The notes under the pieces: model-generated
What the model was told of the DNA's origin: nothing
Database searches by the model: none
What the model saw: the letters and a program-made list of their open reading frames with translations, nothing else
Assembly: GCF_024758005.1 (NCBI RefSeq)
Contig: NZ_CP103288.1
Coordinates: 3,782,001 to 3,846,000, forward strand
DNA length: 64,000 bases
DNA from: Pseudarthrobacter sp. NS4
Lineage (GTDB): Bacteria; Actinomycetota; Actinomycetes; Actinomycetales; Micrococcaceae
Reading direction: 5' to 3'
In this document: positions 50,517 through 59,252 of the stretch, piece by piece
Position numbering within the stretch: the stretch's first letter is position 1
Layout of the letters: every line of letters starts with the position of its first letter
Made by a program: the position numbers and the translations under genes

Positions 50517-52266
50517 GGGTGCTCCTGAACTGGTCTTGGGATGCCGGATCCTGGGATGGCGGCTGTTGGGATGCCGGCCATCCGGCGGCGATGGACAGTG
50601 CTGCGGCGGCAGCACCGGCGGAGCTGCCGCGCCAGGCCACATGCTGGTCCGGGCGGACCAACACAGCTTCCGCTCCCCACACTTCGGACAGCGGGGTGCC
50701 GTCGTCTGCAGGTCCGACAGCGGCAGCGGTCACCGGGATGCCCTCCCGGACACCGGTCTCCAGCACCGCTGCAAAACCCTCGGCTTCCGGCACCCGGCCC
50801 AGCGCGCCGGCATCTACCAGCAGGGTGAAGCCCTGGCCCAGCCGGCCATAGACCGAGGTGGCGTCCTCCAGCCACACGTGGGGCAACAGGGCGCCCGGGC
50901 TTGCGCTGGGAATATAGCGGATGGGGTCCTCGGCGGGAACGGGCGAGCCGTCGGGCACCACCACGGACGAATCAGCGTAGGCATAACCGAGAACCAGGCC
51001 CAGGGAATCGAACTCGCTTTGCTTCACGGCGAGCGCCTGGTGTGCCGCCTGCCGGGCCGCTTCACCTGCGGCGCCTTCGGAAGTGAGTTCCGGGTCGGCG
51101 AAATGGTAGGCCAGGGCCTTGCCGTTGGCCGCAGCGTCCCGGATGGTGCGGGCGGCCACCGGTCTGCGCTCGTCCCCGTAGCTGGCCAGAAGCGAGGGCC
51201 CGCCCCATCCCTTGATGACGGCAGCGAGTTTCCATGCCAGGTTGGCGGCGTCGCCGATGCAGGTGTTGAAGCCGTGGCCGCCCCATGGCGGGTTGAGATG
51301 GGCAGCGTCGCCCACCAGGAAGATGTTGCCGCGGCTGTATTCGGGAGCCAGCAGCATGCGCGCGGTCCAGGGGTCCGTTGCCAGAACTTCGAGATCCACA
51401 TCCGCACCCACCAGCGAACGCACCATGGACTCGGCCTCCCCCGTACTGACGGCTTTGTCAGGATCGACGCCTTGGATGATGGCCCACCACATGTCCCCCG
51501 TGTCCATGGGGCCCACCATTCCTGACACGTCCGTCCCCACTACCCAGTACTGGACGGCAGGATCGAGGGTCACCGCGGAGGCGAGTTTGGTGGACCGGAA
51601 AAGGATACTGATGTTGGACAGCGCAGCGGATCCCCCTTCCAGCCGCATGCCGAGGCTGCGGCGTACGGCGGATGACCCGCCGTCGGCCCCGATCACGTAG
51701 TCAGCCTTAATGGTGCGGTTGTCGCCTGAAGCGTTGGACACGTCGACGGCGTGCGGCAACTGCACAACGCCGGCATCGTGCACGCCGCGAACCTCATGGA
51801 CTGTCCAGCCCGTGATGAAAGTGATCTGCGGATGATCCACCGCAGCGGCGCGGAGCACCTCTTCCAATACCGGCTGCGGAACCTGCTGCCCGCATTCGGG
51901 TTGGGGGTCATAACGGCCGGGAACCAGTTGGAACGCGTTCGGGAACCGGCGCAATTCATGAGCTGCCGGGCCGGTGAGCCCGGTGCAGAAGATAACGTCC
52001 TGAGCGTAGTCGACCGGAAGGGGTGAGGCGGAACGCAGCGCATCCGCCAGGCCCAGACGCAGTAAGTGCGTCATGGTCCGCGCGTTGGTGGTCTTGGCCC
52101 GGGGGCGGGTGTGGTCTACAGCGTTTCGCGGCTCGATGACCGTGCTGGCGATGCCGCGGGCAGCCAGGTCCAGCGCCAGGAACAGCCCGCTGGGGCCGCC
52201 GCCCGCAATCAGGACCTGCACCTCTTCCGGGATCCCATGCCCCGGTGGAAGATGTCCGGTGATCAT
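50494..52266 (-). CDS. FAD-dependent aromatic monooxygenase (PheA/TfdB type)
   Basis: 590 aa from the ATG at 52266, overlapping the FAH stop. The FAD fold opens with VQVLIAGGGPSGLFLALDLA (GxGxxG), has the DG motif YVIGADGGSSAVRRSLG and the ribose-binding GD motif NIFLVGDAAHLNPPWGGHG. A C-terminal thioredoxin-like dimerisation domain (about 440-560) is typical of phenol hydroxylase-type enzymes. These hydroxylate phenols, resorcinols or flavonoid A rings with NAD(P)H and O2. In this cluster the target may be a phloroglucinol-type ring from a flavonoid. The last 25 residues (Gln/Ser/Pro-rich) look disordered. Confidence 0.85.
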   Translation of the reverse strand: MITGHLPPGHGIPEEVQVLIAGGGPSGLFLALDLAARGIASTVIEPRNAVDHTRPRAKTTNARTMTHLLRLGLADALRSASPLPVDYAQDVIFCTGLTGPAAHELRRFPNAFQLVPGRYDPQPECGQQVPQPVLEEVLRAAAVDHPQITFITGWTVHEVRGVHDAGVVQLPHAVDVSNASGDNRTIKADYVIGADGGSSAVRRSLGMRLEGGSAALSNISILFRSTKLASAVTLDPAVQYWVVGTDVSGMVGPMDTGDMWWAIIQGVDPDKAVSTGEAESMVRSLVGADVDLEVLATDPWTARMLLAPEYSRGNIFLVGDAAHLNPPWGGHGFNTCIGDAANLAWKLAAVIKGWGGPSLLASYGDERRPVAARTIRDAAANGKALAYHFADPELTSEGAAGEAARQAAHQALAVKQSEFDSLGLVLGYAYADSSVVVPDGSPVPAEDPIRYIPSASPGALLPHVWLEDATSVYGRLGQGFTLLVDAGALGRVPEAEGFAAVLETGVREGIPVTAAAVGPADDGTPLSEVWGAEAVLVRPDQHVAWRGSSAGAAAAALSIAAGWPASQQPPSQDPASQDQFRSTRVDAVIP

Positions 52267-53123
52267 CAGGCACGGCTCCGGAGAGTCGCGTCGCCAACCG
52301 GCGTGGTCAAGGTGCCCAGGTTTTCGATCTCCACCTCGACGGTGTCCCCCGGCTGAAGCAGCCACTGCGGAGTCCGCGCGTAACCGACGCCTTCAGGGGT
52401 TCCAGTGGCAATGAGGTCCCCGGGATGAAGCGTGAACGTCTGGCTGATCAGGGAAATGATGGCCGGAACCGAGAAAATCATGTCCCGGGTGTTGCCGTTC
52501 TGGGCCTCGATGCCGTTCACGCGGGTGCGTACCTGGAGGCCGTCGCGGAGGTCGCCCACCTCGTCGCGGCTGAACAGGGGCCCCGCTGGGCCGCTGAAGT
52601 CGCCGTTCTTACCCAGAGTCCATTGCGAGGTGAGCTTCTGTGCCGTACGGGAGGTGATGTCGTTGAAGGTGGAGTAGCCGAAGACCGCCTCTTCAGCCTC
52701 GGACTCGTCCGCGGACTCCACGCGCCGGCCGATGTAGGCTGCGACTTCACCTTCCCAGTCCAGACCTGCTTCGCCAGCGGGCACGGGAACCGGGACATTA
52801 CCCACGGACAGGGATGCAGTCCACCGTCCAAAAAGAGTGGGGTACGGCGGCAGATCCTGGTCTTTGTAGCTGCCTTCCGCAGCATGCGCCTTGTAGTTCA
52901 GCCCCACGCAGATGACCCTGGCCGAGGCAGGTACGAGCGGTACTTCGGTGACGCTGCCCCGCACCAACCCTTCATTGGCGTCGGCGGTCAACGTCACGGC
53001 CTTGTCCTGCCAGTCGGCGGGATCGGCCCAAAACTGAGGTACGGGTGCCAGTGGAAAGAGGTGCGCGTCCACCAGGGCTGCGACCCAGGATTCGCCATGG
53101 TGGTAGATGCCGACAAACTGCAT
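52266..53123 (-). CDS. Fumarylacetoacetate hydrolase (FAH) family protein
   Basis: 285 aa. The C-terminal FAH barrel has VICVGLNYKAHAAEGSYKDQ, the metal-binding acidic residues in LDWEGEVAAYIGRRVE, FGYSTFNDITSRTAQ and GDLIATGTPEGVGYARTPQW near the end. Members hydrolyse C-C bonds of acylpyruvates or isomerise/decarboxylate ring-cleavage products. Its stop overlaps the hydroxylase start, so a role downstream of that enzyme in the same ring-degradation route is likely. Substrate not determined. Confidence 0.85.
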   Translation of the reverse strand: MQFVGIYHHGESWVAALVDAHLFPLAPVPQFWADPADWQDKAVTLTADANEGLVRGSVTEVPLVPASARVICVGLNYKAHAAEGSYKDQDLPPYPTLFGRWTASLSVGNVPVPVPAGEAGLDWEGEVAAYIGRRVESADESEAEEAVFGYSTFNDITSRTAQKLTSQWTLGKNGDFSGPAGPLFSRDEVGDLRDGLQVRTRVNGIEAQNGNTRDMIFSVPAIISLISQTFTLHPGDLIATGTPEGVGYARTPQWLLQPGDTVEVEIENLGTLTTPVGDATLRSRA

Positions 53124-53177
53124 GAGGGGCCTTTCAGTTCTTGCCCGCGCACAATCCGTGCGGTGCGATGTTCAAAG

Positions 53178-54059
53178 TCAGGGTTTCTGCGCCTGGCGGC
53201 GGAAAAAATCGATGGTGGCGCTGGTGGCCTGCTGTGCGGCGGCAGGGCTGTTGTCCGGCAGCAGCCACATGTGGTCCGAATCCTCAATAAGGAGAAGCTC
53301 GACGTCCGCGCCGGCGCCTTCCAGTGCTTCGGCGAGGGAGACCGATTGGGTCACCGGCACGAAGCGGTCATGGGAGCCATGGACCAGGAAAAAGGGCGGG
53401 GCGTGTCCGCCCACATAAGTGAGAGGGCTGGCCGCTGCGGCCTTGTCCGGGGAATCAGCAGGTTGCGCCCCGATTAGCAGCGCCTCACGCGAGCCGGGAT
53501 CGTCAGCCGTTGCGACGGCGTCAGGACGGGCCTGTGCACCCATCCTCACGAGGTCTGATGGCGAGTACCAGGCAGCGACCGCAGCAACGGCGTCGTCCGT
53601 CTTGTCCGCCGGGTCTTGGAAGTCTTCAGATCCGGCCGTGAGGCCCGTCAGGCTGGCGAGGTGGCCGCCGGCGGAATCACCCCAGGCATAGATCCGGTCC
53701 GGGTCCACGCCGTACTCTGCCGCGTGGGAACGAAGCCATCGGATGGCAGCTTTCGCGTCCAGCAACTGAGCCGGAAATGTGGCCTCGGTGCTGAGGCGGT
53801 AGTCGGCAGAGGCGACGACAAAACCTGCGTCCACCAACTGCTCAATGGGGCTAAGGCCGGTGGCATCGACCGTTGGTCCCAGCGAAGAGCGCTCCCCCGT
53901 CCGCCATCCGCCACCGTGGAAGTGCACTACAGCAGGAAAGCCGGTGCCGGCGGGCGTCTGTTGAGGGGCATAAAGATCCAGCAGTAACGGCCTGGGACCT
54001 TCAGGACGGGCGAACTCAATCCCTTTCCGGACCCGCCCTGCCGTCGTCGTCGACTCCAT
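53178..54059 (-). CDS. Alpha/beta hydrolase, carboxylesterase type (BD-FAE-like)
   Basis: 293 aa without signal peptide. HFHGGGWRTGERSSLG is the oxyanion motif, YAWGDSAGGHLASLTGL carries the nucleophile Ser129, Asp is in LVHGSHDRFVP and His in EDSDHMWLL. It is a diverged paralogue of the protein at 55791 (YRLSTEATFPAQLLDAKAAI versus [20 protein letters not shown]). It leads the unit hydrolase-FAH-hydroxylase-DUF3500. An ester linked to a phenolic or sugar is a plausible substrate. Confidence 0.82.
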   Translation of the reverse strand: MESTTTAGRVRKGIEFARPEGPRPLLLDLYAPQQTPAGTGFPAVVHFHGGGWRTGERSSLGPTVDATGLSPIEQLVDAGFVVASADYRLSTEATFPAQLLDAKAAIRWLRSHAAEYGVDPDRIYAWGDSAGGHLASLTGLTAGSEDFQDPADKTDDAVAAVAAWYSPSDLVRMGAQARPDAVATADDPGSREALLIGAQPADSPDKAAAASPLTYVGGHAPPFFLVHGSHDRFVPVTQSVSLAEALEGAGADVELLLIEDSDHMWLLPDNSPAAAQQATSATIDFFRRQAQKP

Positions 54060-54843
54060 GTGTACCGCGTTTCTGTCATGCGCGGTCCTGTGTTGTGGAC
54101 CACGTCGTGACTCAACTTTGGGGCATGACAGGAAGGGAGTGCGCCGCGGGTTTCACTGAATGAAAGGTTTTGAAGGAGCCTTGGGACCGTGCTGCGATCG
54201 GCAGACCGGCTTGAACTTTCATCAGTTGGATGGGTGAAGAGGAGGCAAGCGCCACCTCTCTTGTGATTCGGCACCTCTTTATCAAGGTATCGACTTTTCA
54301 CGGCTGGAATTGCAATGTAAGAGGCCTCCCGGTTCGATGACTCTTGAGGAAGCTACCCACGAACTTCTCAACCCGCGGGCAAGGTGCACCTTTGAATCTT
54401 CGGAATTCCGCTGGCTAAGGAAGCTCCGCCGTTTCAGCGGAAGCGCTCCTGCCAACGCAGACCGACAGCCCCGGCGTTGCTGGCCCCACGGCAACCGCTG
54501 ACTGTCTTCCGTGGCAGATTCGACCGGCACGGGCAGTTGCCAACAAAGTCTGGCCCCGGACATGTTGCCATAGGCAGCGCAGGGCAACGGCACTTGGCGG
54601 CCACTCACAGACTGTGACCGGAGCCGCGGCCAGGGACGGCCGCCGCCTGCGCTTTGTGCACAACTGGTCTTGGACGCCAAGTCGTTATATAACCTCCCCC
54701 GCGGCGCCATCTCGGGAAAGGAGTACAGCATGGGGAAATACCCGAGCTGTCCGCCTGGGATGTGAAAGTCCTGTTTAAGACCAGCTGGGCTGTTTCGGGT
54801 TGCAGTGCACCGTAACCGGCGCACTCCAAGCGTGGTGAACCGG
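54060..54843. other. 784-bp gene-free promoter region
   Basis: No open frame resembles a known protein. It holds a TTTCA-N5-TGAAA dyad near the downstream operon and separates it from the two upstream hydrolase genes, so it probably includes the operon's promoter. Confidence 0.4.
54151..54165. promoter_or_regulatory. Weak third IclR-like dyad
   Basis: TTTCACTGAATGAAA (TTTCA-N5-TGAAA) is a perfect dyad with the same spacing as the TTCCA-N5-TGGAA sites but one changed base in each arm. It is 92 bp upstream of the hydrolase/FAH operon start. Confidence 0.35.
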
Positions 54844-55794
54844 TTACCGAGCTGCCCGCAACTCCCCTGCCAGGAAATCCAGGGCCGGCTTTCCCTCGGG
54901 AAGACCAGCCGTGTGGTTCAGGTGGCCGTGCACCCCGCCTTCGGCGAGGAAGTAGGTAACGGGCACACCGGCGCGTTCCAAAGACGAGGCAAAAAGTTCG
55001 GTTGATCCGCGAACGTCGTCGTACTCACACGCAAGCAGTGCGGTGGGCGGAAGGCCGGTAGGGTCCGCGTAACCTGGCATCGCGTAGGACGACGCCATGC
55101 TCACGGGGCCGCCCACGTAGTTCTCGGCGGAACGGACGCAGTCCTCCAGCGTAAACCGCAGACTGCGCGGCAGTTTCGCCATCACTTCCTCATCAAGTCC
55201 CTTAGCCGGAGCGGGCAATTCGGCATGGAGGAAAGGGTAGGCCAGCAGGAGCTTTGCCGGCAGCGGATGCCCGGCGTCCAGGAGGTACAGGGCTGCGCCC
55301 ACCGCGAGGTTTCCGCCAGCACCGGCACCGCCCAGGCACAGAAGCTCCGGATCCAGGCCCAGCGACTCCGCGTTCTTCCGCGCCCAGAACCATCCGGTGA
55401 GCGCGTCGTCGTGAGGAACGGGAAAGCTGACGCCGTCGCGGGCCAATCGGTAATCCACGGAAAGCACCGGAGTCCCATTCTCCGCCAATACCCGTGCCAG
55501 GTAGTCCGACTCGGGCATGTCAAGGCCACCGCTAACGAAGCTGCCGCCATGCAGCCAGACCAGCCCCGGGCTGCCCGGCGGACTCCCCTCGCCATAGATC
55601 CGGATCGGAACCGGACCGTGGCGTCCGTCGGCCGAGACGGTGCGGATGGTTACATCTGGCCCCGGAGAACGGACAGCATTGGGGTTCAGGGTCTGCGGAC
55701 CTGCAGGAGAGGCCAGGTATTCGGCAAAACCGGCATCCGGTGCCACTCCGGCGTCCGTTGCGGGAACGGTACGCTCCGTACGACGGGGCGTCAT
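54844..55794 (-). CDS. Alpha/beta hydrolase (HSL-like) lacking the catalytic Ser
   Basis: 316 aa. The HSL-like fold shows [20 protein letters not shown] (oxyanion), [12 protein letters not shown] (acid) and [10 protein letters not shown] (His). At the nucleophile elbow the expected GGASAGG reads GGAGAGGN: codon 158 (55321-55323, GGT on the minus strand) is Gly where Ser is required. A single A-to-G change from AGT would cause it. The rest is intact, so it is either an inactive enzyme or a binding/regulatory protein. It overlaps the next hydrolase gene by 4 bp (ATGA), hence is coexpressed with it. Confidence 0.8.
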   Translation of the reverse strand: MTPRRTERTVPATDAGVAPDAGFAEYLASPAGPQTLNPNAVRSPGPDVTIRTVSADGRHGPVPIRIYGEGSPPGSPGLVWLHGGSFVSGGLDMPESDYLARVLAENGTPVLSVDYRLARDGVSFPVPHDDALTGWFWARKNAESLGLDPELLCLGGAGAGGNLAVGAALYLLDAGHPLPAKLLLAYPFLHAELPAPAKGLDEEVMAKLPRSLRFTLEDCVRSAENYVGGPVSMASSYAMPGYADPTGLPPTALLACEYDDVRGSTELFASSLERAGVPVTYFLAEGGVHGHLNHTAGLPEGKPALDFLAGELRAAR

Positions 55795-56771
55795 CGCTTC
55801 AATTTCTCGGAAAAGTAGGAAACGGCCCTTGCAATGATGGTGTCCATCTGGTCCTCGGCGCCGAAGAAGCAGTGGTCGCCGCCCTTGACGGTCAGCACCT
55901 CATGCTCCACACCGGCCCCTGCCAGCGCAGCAGCAAGAAGGTCCGTTTGGGAATGCGGCACCAAGCCGTCACGATCACCATGAACCAGCAGGAACGGCGG
56001 CGCCCCCGCGTCCACATAGCTGACCGGGCTGGCAGCGGCCAGCAACGCGGGGTCGTCCGAACCACCGACCAGCATGCGATTGGGTTGCAGGGACATTCCC
56101 GACGGAACAGCGGCAGTCAGGGCAGCAGAAAACAGTCCTGCAGGGGTTTCCATGGGTGGGACGTCGCAAAGGGAGGAAACACCATAAAAGTCGACGACGG
56201 CGCTGATGGCACTTGGATGCCCCTGCGCCCCCAAACCACCATGGAGGTCTTCCCGGTTTCCAGTCAGCCCCAGCATCGCGACGAGGTGCCCGCCGGCGGA
56301 TTCACCCCACGCTCCGAAGCGGTCCGGGTCGATGTTCAATACCGCGGCGAACTCACGAAGGTACCGGACGGCGGCTTTAAGGTCATGCAATTGCGCAGGG
56401 AAGGGCGCTTCCAGGGAATGCCGGTAATCCACGGTGGCACACGCGATTCCTGCCTCATTGAGCAGGCGGAAAACCGAGTCGGACGCGAACGTTGGCGGCA
56501 GCTCACGCCGGTCTCCCAACTGGAACGCACCTCCGTGCACCCAAAGGACCAGCGGGACCGGGCCGGAGGACTGACGGGGCAACCAGACGTCCATCTTCAG
56601 CGGCCGGAACCCGATGGCCTTGGCGTACGTAATCTCCTGGTGCACCGACGAGACGTCCGAGACGTGCCGGGGCTCGCCTGGAGCGTCAAAGACCGGAATG
56701 GACGGTACAGCCGAGCCCGGCCCCGCAGTAGCCGGCAGGGAGGAATCGACTACATCGGTGGTGTCATGCAC
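55791..56771 (-). CDS. Alpha/beta hydrolase, carboxylesterase type (BD-FAE-like)
   Basis: 326 aa from the GTG at 56771 with TAGGAGCACACTTGACA upstream (an ATG at 56828 is an alternative without a ribosome site). Motifs: [39 protein letters not shown] (nucleophile Ser), [12 protein letters not shown] (Asp) and [13 protein letters not shown] (His), so catalytically complete. It is the first gene of a unit with the Ser-less hydrolase, and is divergent from iclR with a shared dyad between them. Likely removes acyl or aryl esters from a plant phenolic or glycoside. Confidence 0.82.
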   Translation of the reverse strand: MHDTTDVVDSSLPATAGPGSAVPSIPVFDAPGEPRHVSDVSSVHQEITYAKAIGFRPLKMDVWLPRQSSGPVPLVLWVHGGAFQLGDRRELPPTFASDSVFRLLNEAGIACATVDYRHSLEAPFPAQLHDLKAAVRYLREFAAVLNIDPDRFGAWGESAGGHLVAMLGLTGNREDLHGGLGAQGHPSAISAVVDFYGVSSLCDVPPMETPAGLFSAALTAAVPSGMSLQPNRMLVGGSDDPALLAAASPVSYVDAGAPPFLLVHGDRDGLVPHSQTDLLAAALAGAGVEHEVLTVKGGDHCFFGAEDQMDTIIARAVSYFSEKLKR

Positions 56772-56879
56772 TGTCAAGTGTGCTCCTAGGTGGCTCAGGT
56801 TCCGGGACGCCCCCGCCGGTGGCGGCAACGACGGCTAAGATTCAAGCTTCCTTCCGGGCGACTGGCATCCACAGGTCAC

Positions 56880-56894
56880 TTCCAATAGATGGAA
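56880..56894. promoter_or_regulatory. Candidate IclR operator upstream of iclR
   Basis: TTCCAATAGATGGAA (TTCCA-N5-TGGAA) is a perfect dyad between the divergent hydrolase and iclR starts, 61 bp before iclR. It repeats the pattern at 48047-48061. Confidence 0.5.
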
Positions 56895-56954
56895 TAGTAT
56901 TATGGATGGCTCATTTTTCAGCGTAGCCACCTCTATGACGCCAGGAAGTTTTTT

Positions 56955-57785
56955 ATGACCGCCCCCATGGAAACAGATGCTCCTCCCGTGCGCGGCAAGC
57001 GGCCCAAGCAGGGCGAACCGGTCATTGACCGTGCCCTGAGCCTGCTCGCAGTCTTCTCCGACCGCCGTCGGGCCCTGACGCTCTCAGAACTGGCCCGTCA
57101 CGCCGGCATGCCTGCACCGACCGCTCTGCGGCTGATCGCCAGGCTGGTCGCCTGGGGTGCGCTGGAACGGCTCGACGACGGCCGGTACGTTGTGGGGGTC
57201 CGCTTGTGGGAGGTCGCGTCCCTGTCGCCGCGGGGCCATGGGGTGCGTGAGATTGCGCTGCCTTATCTTGAAGACCTTTTTGAGGTGACCCGCCACCACG
57301 TCCTGCTGGCAGTCCGGGACAACGAGCATGCGGTGCTTATTGAGCGGCTGTCCTCGAAAGACGCCATTGAAGCGGCGTACCGGGCGGGCGGCCGGGCACC
57401 TTTGCGTAGCACCGCCGTGGGGCTGGTCCTGCTGGCCGGCGCGGACCAGCAGTTTCAGGAAGCGACGCTGCAAGGGCCACCAGAAAACGAAATCGGCGTG
57501 GAATTCATGCCGGCGGGCCAGCTTCGCCGGACCCTTTCGGACGTCCGCCGCACTGGAATCGCCATGATCCGCCGCACCTACCCCTCAAGGACCGTATCGG
57601 TAGCTTCCCCGGTCTTTGACGCGCAAGGCGCCGTTGTGGCGGCCTTGTCCATTGTGGTCCCGGACGGCTCCACACCGCCCAACGTGCTGGCACCGGCAGT
57701 TCGGGCCACAGCCCGCGCCGTGTCCAGAAACCTGGGCCACCAAACAGAAGTCAACCTGGACATACGGGTCAATTCCCAAGGCTAG
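56955..57785 (+). CDS. IclR family transcriptional regulator
   Basis: 276 aa. A winged helix (about residues 24-75: VIDRALSLLAVFSDRRRALT, LSELARHAGMPAPTALRLIA) is followed by the IclR effector domain (VREIALPYLEDLFEVTRHHV, RAPLRSTAVGLVLLAG, MIRRTYPSRTVSVASPV). CAGGAAG lies before the ATG. IclR proteins regulate aromatic and sugar-acid catabolism, often as activators of divergent genes. The dyad beside it recurs at the quercetinase promoter and weakly upstream of the FAH operon, suggesting control of the whole hydrolase/oxygenase set. Confidence 0.85.
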   Translation: MTAPMETDAPPVRGKRPKQGEPVIDRALSLLAVFSDRRRALTLSELARHAGMPAPTALRLIARLVAWGALERLDDGRYVVGVRLWEVASLSPRGHGVREIALPYLEDLFEVTRHHVLLAVRDNEHAVLIERLSSKDAIEAAYRAGGRAPLRSTAVGLVLLAGADQQFQEATLQGPPENEIGVEFMPAGQLRRTLSDVRRTGIAMIRRTYPSRTVSVASPVFDAQGAVVAALSIVVPDGSTPPNVLAPAVRATARAVSRNLGHQTEVNLDIRVNSQG

Positions 57786-57883
57786 CTGCCACCAAGGGTC
57801 ACGGTGCTGCCCGGTTGCACGAGGCGGAACATCGAAACGGCAGCCGGCTGCTGCCTGGCCGTGCGGCGTAGCCCAAGGTGGAA

Positions 57884-58720
57884 CTAGCTATGCATCCTCA
57901 GTCGCGCAAAAAAGTCGGAAACGATCAGCCTGGTGTCCACATGTGTGTAAATTCTCCGGTACGGCGAGACGCTGGTTTCATCGTATGTGCAGGTGATGTC
58001 CTCAAGTCCCGTCACAATGAGGGGGGCGCTGTCTCCGAGACACCATAAGGGGCCAAATTTGACGAAGTCGGGCACTACAAGGCTGTTGAACCGCTTCCAC
58101 AACCAAGCACCGCCAGCCCCTGCATCCCTCAGTGAGTAATCGAGCTCGCCGACAGAAATGATGACCTTCCGGTAAGTCTCGGACGGAAACTGCCACACTG
58201 GGAGTTGTTGATTAGCAAGGACGAAACGCGCGGCCGCAGGGTCAGTGTAGTAGTTGTACTCGTCCTCATCCTCGCCCGCTGCTGACCCCCCGACCCATGC
58301 GAGGGTGATCGAGCCTGCTATTTCAGGCTGAAGGAGGAGTGCGTCAGCGACATTCGTAAGGGGTCCGGCACACACGAGGATTAGAGGGACATCTCCGGCT
58401 GACCCGGCGGCTTCAATGATGGCCCGTGCAGCAGCCGTCTCTCGAGGTTTCCCGCTGAAGGGAGTGTCCGCACCGGAGCGGACACTGGCGAGCTCAGGGC
58501 GTTTCAGAACAAGGAGCAGATCCTCAGCGAGGTCTGCTCCAACCCGTGCCATGCCCTCCGGAGGGCCGAACATTGGGTTGGTCAATGAGCTGGTTATGGC
58601 GACGATTTCGTTGGCGGGAGATAATGCATGGTGCGCCAACCCGAGAAGGCCGTCGGGATCGCCCGCCCAGTCATTGTCAAGGATGACGCGACAACGCGGC
58701 TCGACCGAAATCATAGTCAT
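57884..58720 (-). CDS. Nucleoside hydrolase (IUNH family)
   Basis: 278 aa. The calcium-binding aspartate cluster lies in the N-terminal RVILDNDWAGDPDGLLGLAH, and LILVCAGPLTNVADALLLQP plus ITLAWVGGSAAG follow, as in inosine-uridine hydrolases. It is slightly short (about 300-320 aa usual), and WAGDPDG differs from the common DxDPGIDDA. Likely hydrolyses ribonucleosides to base and ribose, but diverged members act on other N-ribosides. It is not clearly tied to its neighbours. The ATG at 58720 lies behind a GGCGGAACGG stretch. Confidence 0.8.
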   Translation of the reverse strand: MTMISVEPRCRVILDNDWAGDPDGLLGLAHHALSPANEIVAITSSLTNPMFGPPEGMARVGADLAEDLLLVLKRPELASVRSGADTPFSGKPRETAAARAIIEAAGSAGDVPLILVCAGPLTNVADALLLQPEIAGSITLAWVGGSAAGEDEDEYNYYTDPAAARFVLANQQLPVWQFPSETYRKVIISVGELDYSLRDAGAGGAWLWKRFNSLVVPDFVKFGPLWCLGDSAPLIVTGLEDITCTYDETSVSPYRRIYTHVDTRLIVSDFFARLRMHS

Positions 58721-58935
58721 TCGCCGTTCCGCCCGTCACGCGTAAGGGCTGTGGGGCATAGCGACGGATGAGGACTTTGTGCAGGATCGACTGGGGGCTT
58801 CCCCGTTTCATTTTTTGGACCTGACTCACTTGTAATGTGTGCCATTCATAACTCCGCTTCTTCAGGCGATGCCTGATTATGTCGAAACACTGAAATCAGC
58901 ATGACTTGCTCTGACTTCACGGGTGATTGCTTATT

Positions 58936-59239
58936 TCATTTGGGATACCGTAAACGCTCGCGCAGCCGATGAAGCTGCGGCATGATGCCGTATATGACGA
59001 CTGGCACAGCTGTCGTCACCACGAAGAAAGGTTCGCAGGATTGAGTGAAGCGTTGCGAGCCAGTCTCCAAAGATGAGGTTGATCGCGGTCAGTGTAGGAA
59101 ATACCGCGATCCAGATCATCAGTGCCATCTGGTGTTTTGTCGGCGGGGCAAGAAGGTCTTGATGCTCAGCCGGTGAGCTGCCGGTAGCCGCACTCACTGG
59201 CTTATTAGGTGCTTTGCCGCCGAACCTTGATTCCACCAC
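58936..59239 (-). pseudogene. Small membrane protein (ABM C-terminal tail type) with a one-base frameshift
   Basis: From the GTG at 59239 the frame reads PPTKHQMALMIWIAVFPTLT, then AINLIFGDWLATLHSILRTF, a membrane helix. It then drifts into nonsense, while a second frame continues FFVVTTAVPVVIYGIMPQLH and RLRERLRYPK to a stop at 58936, a second helix. Removing one T from the TTT near 59027 yields a coherent two-helix protein of about 100 aa, like the tail found behind some ABM-domain proteins. Immediately downstream of the rhamnosidase gene (13 bp). Mutation or sequencing error cannot be told apart. Confidence 0.6.
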
Positions 59240-59252
59240 ATGCGCTGGTTGT

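Noticed and set aside
54282..54824. Possible 180-codon minus-strand gene
   Set aside because: No start signal, no family resemblance and shifting composition; treated as intergenic.
55740..56789. 349-codon plus-strand frame
   Set aside because: Antisense to the alpha/beta hydrolase at 55791, which has the full catalytic motifs.
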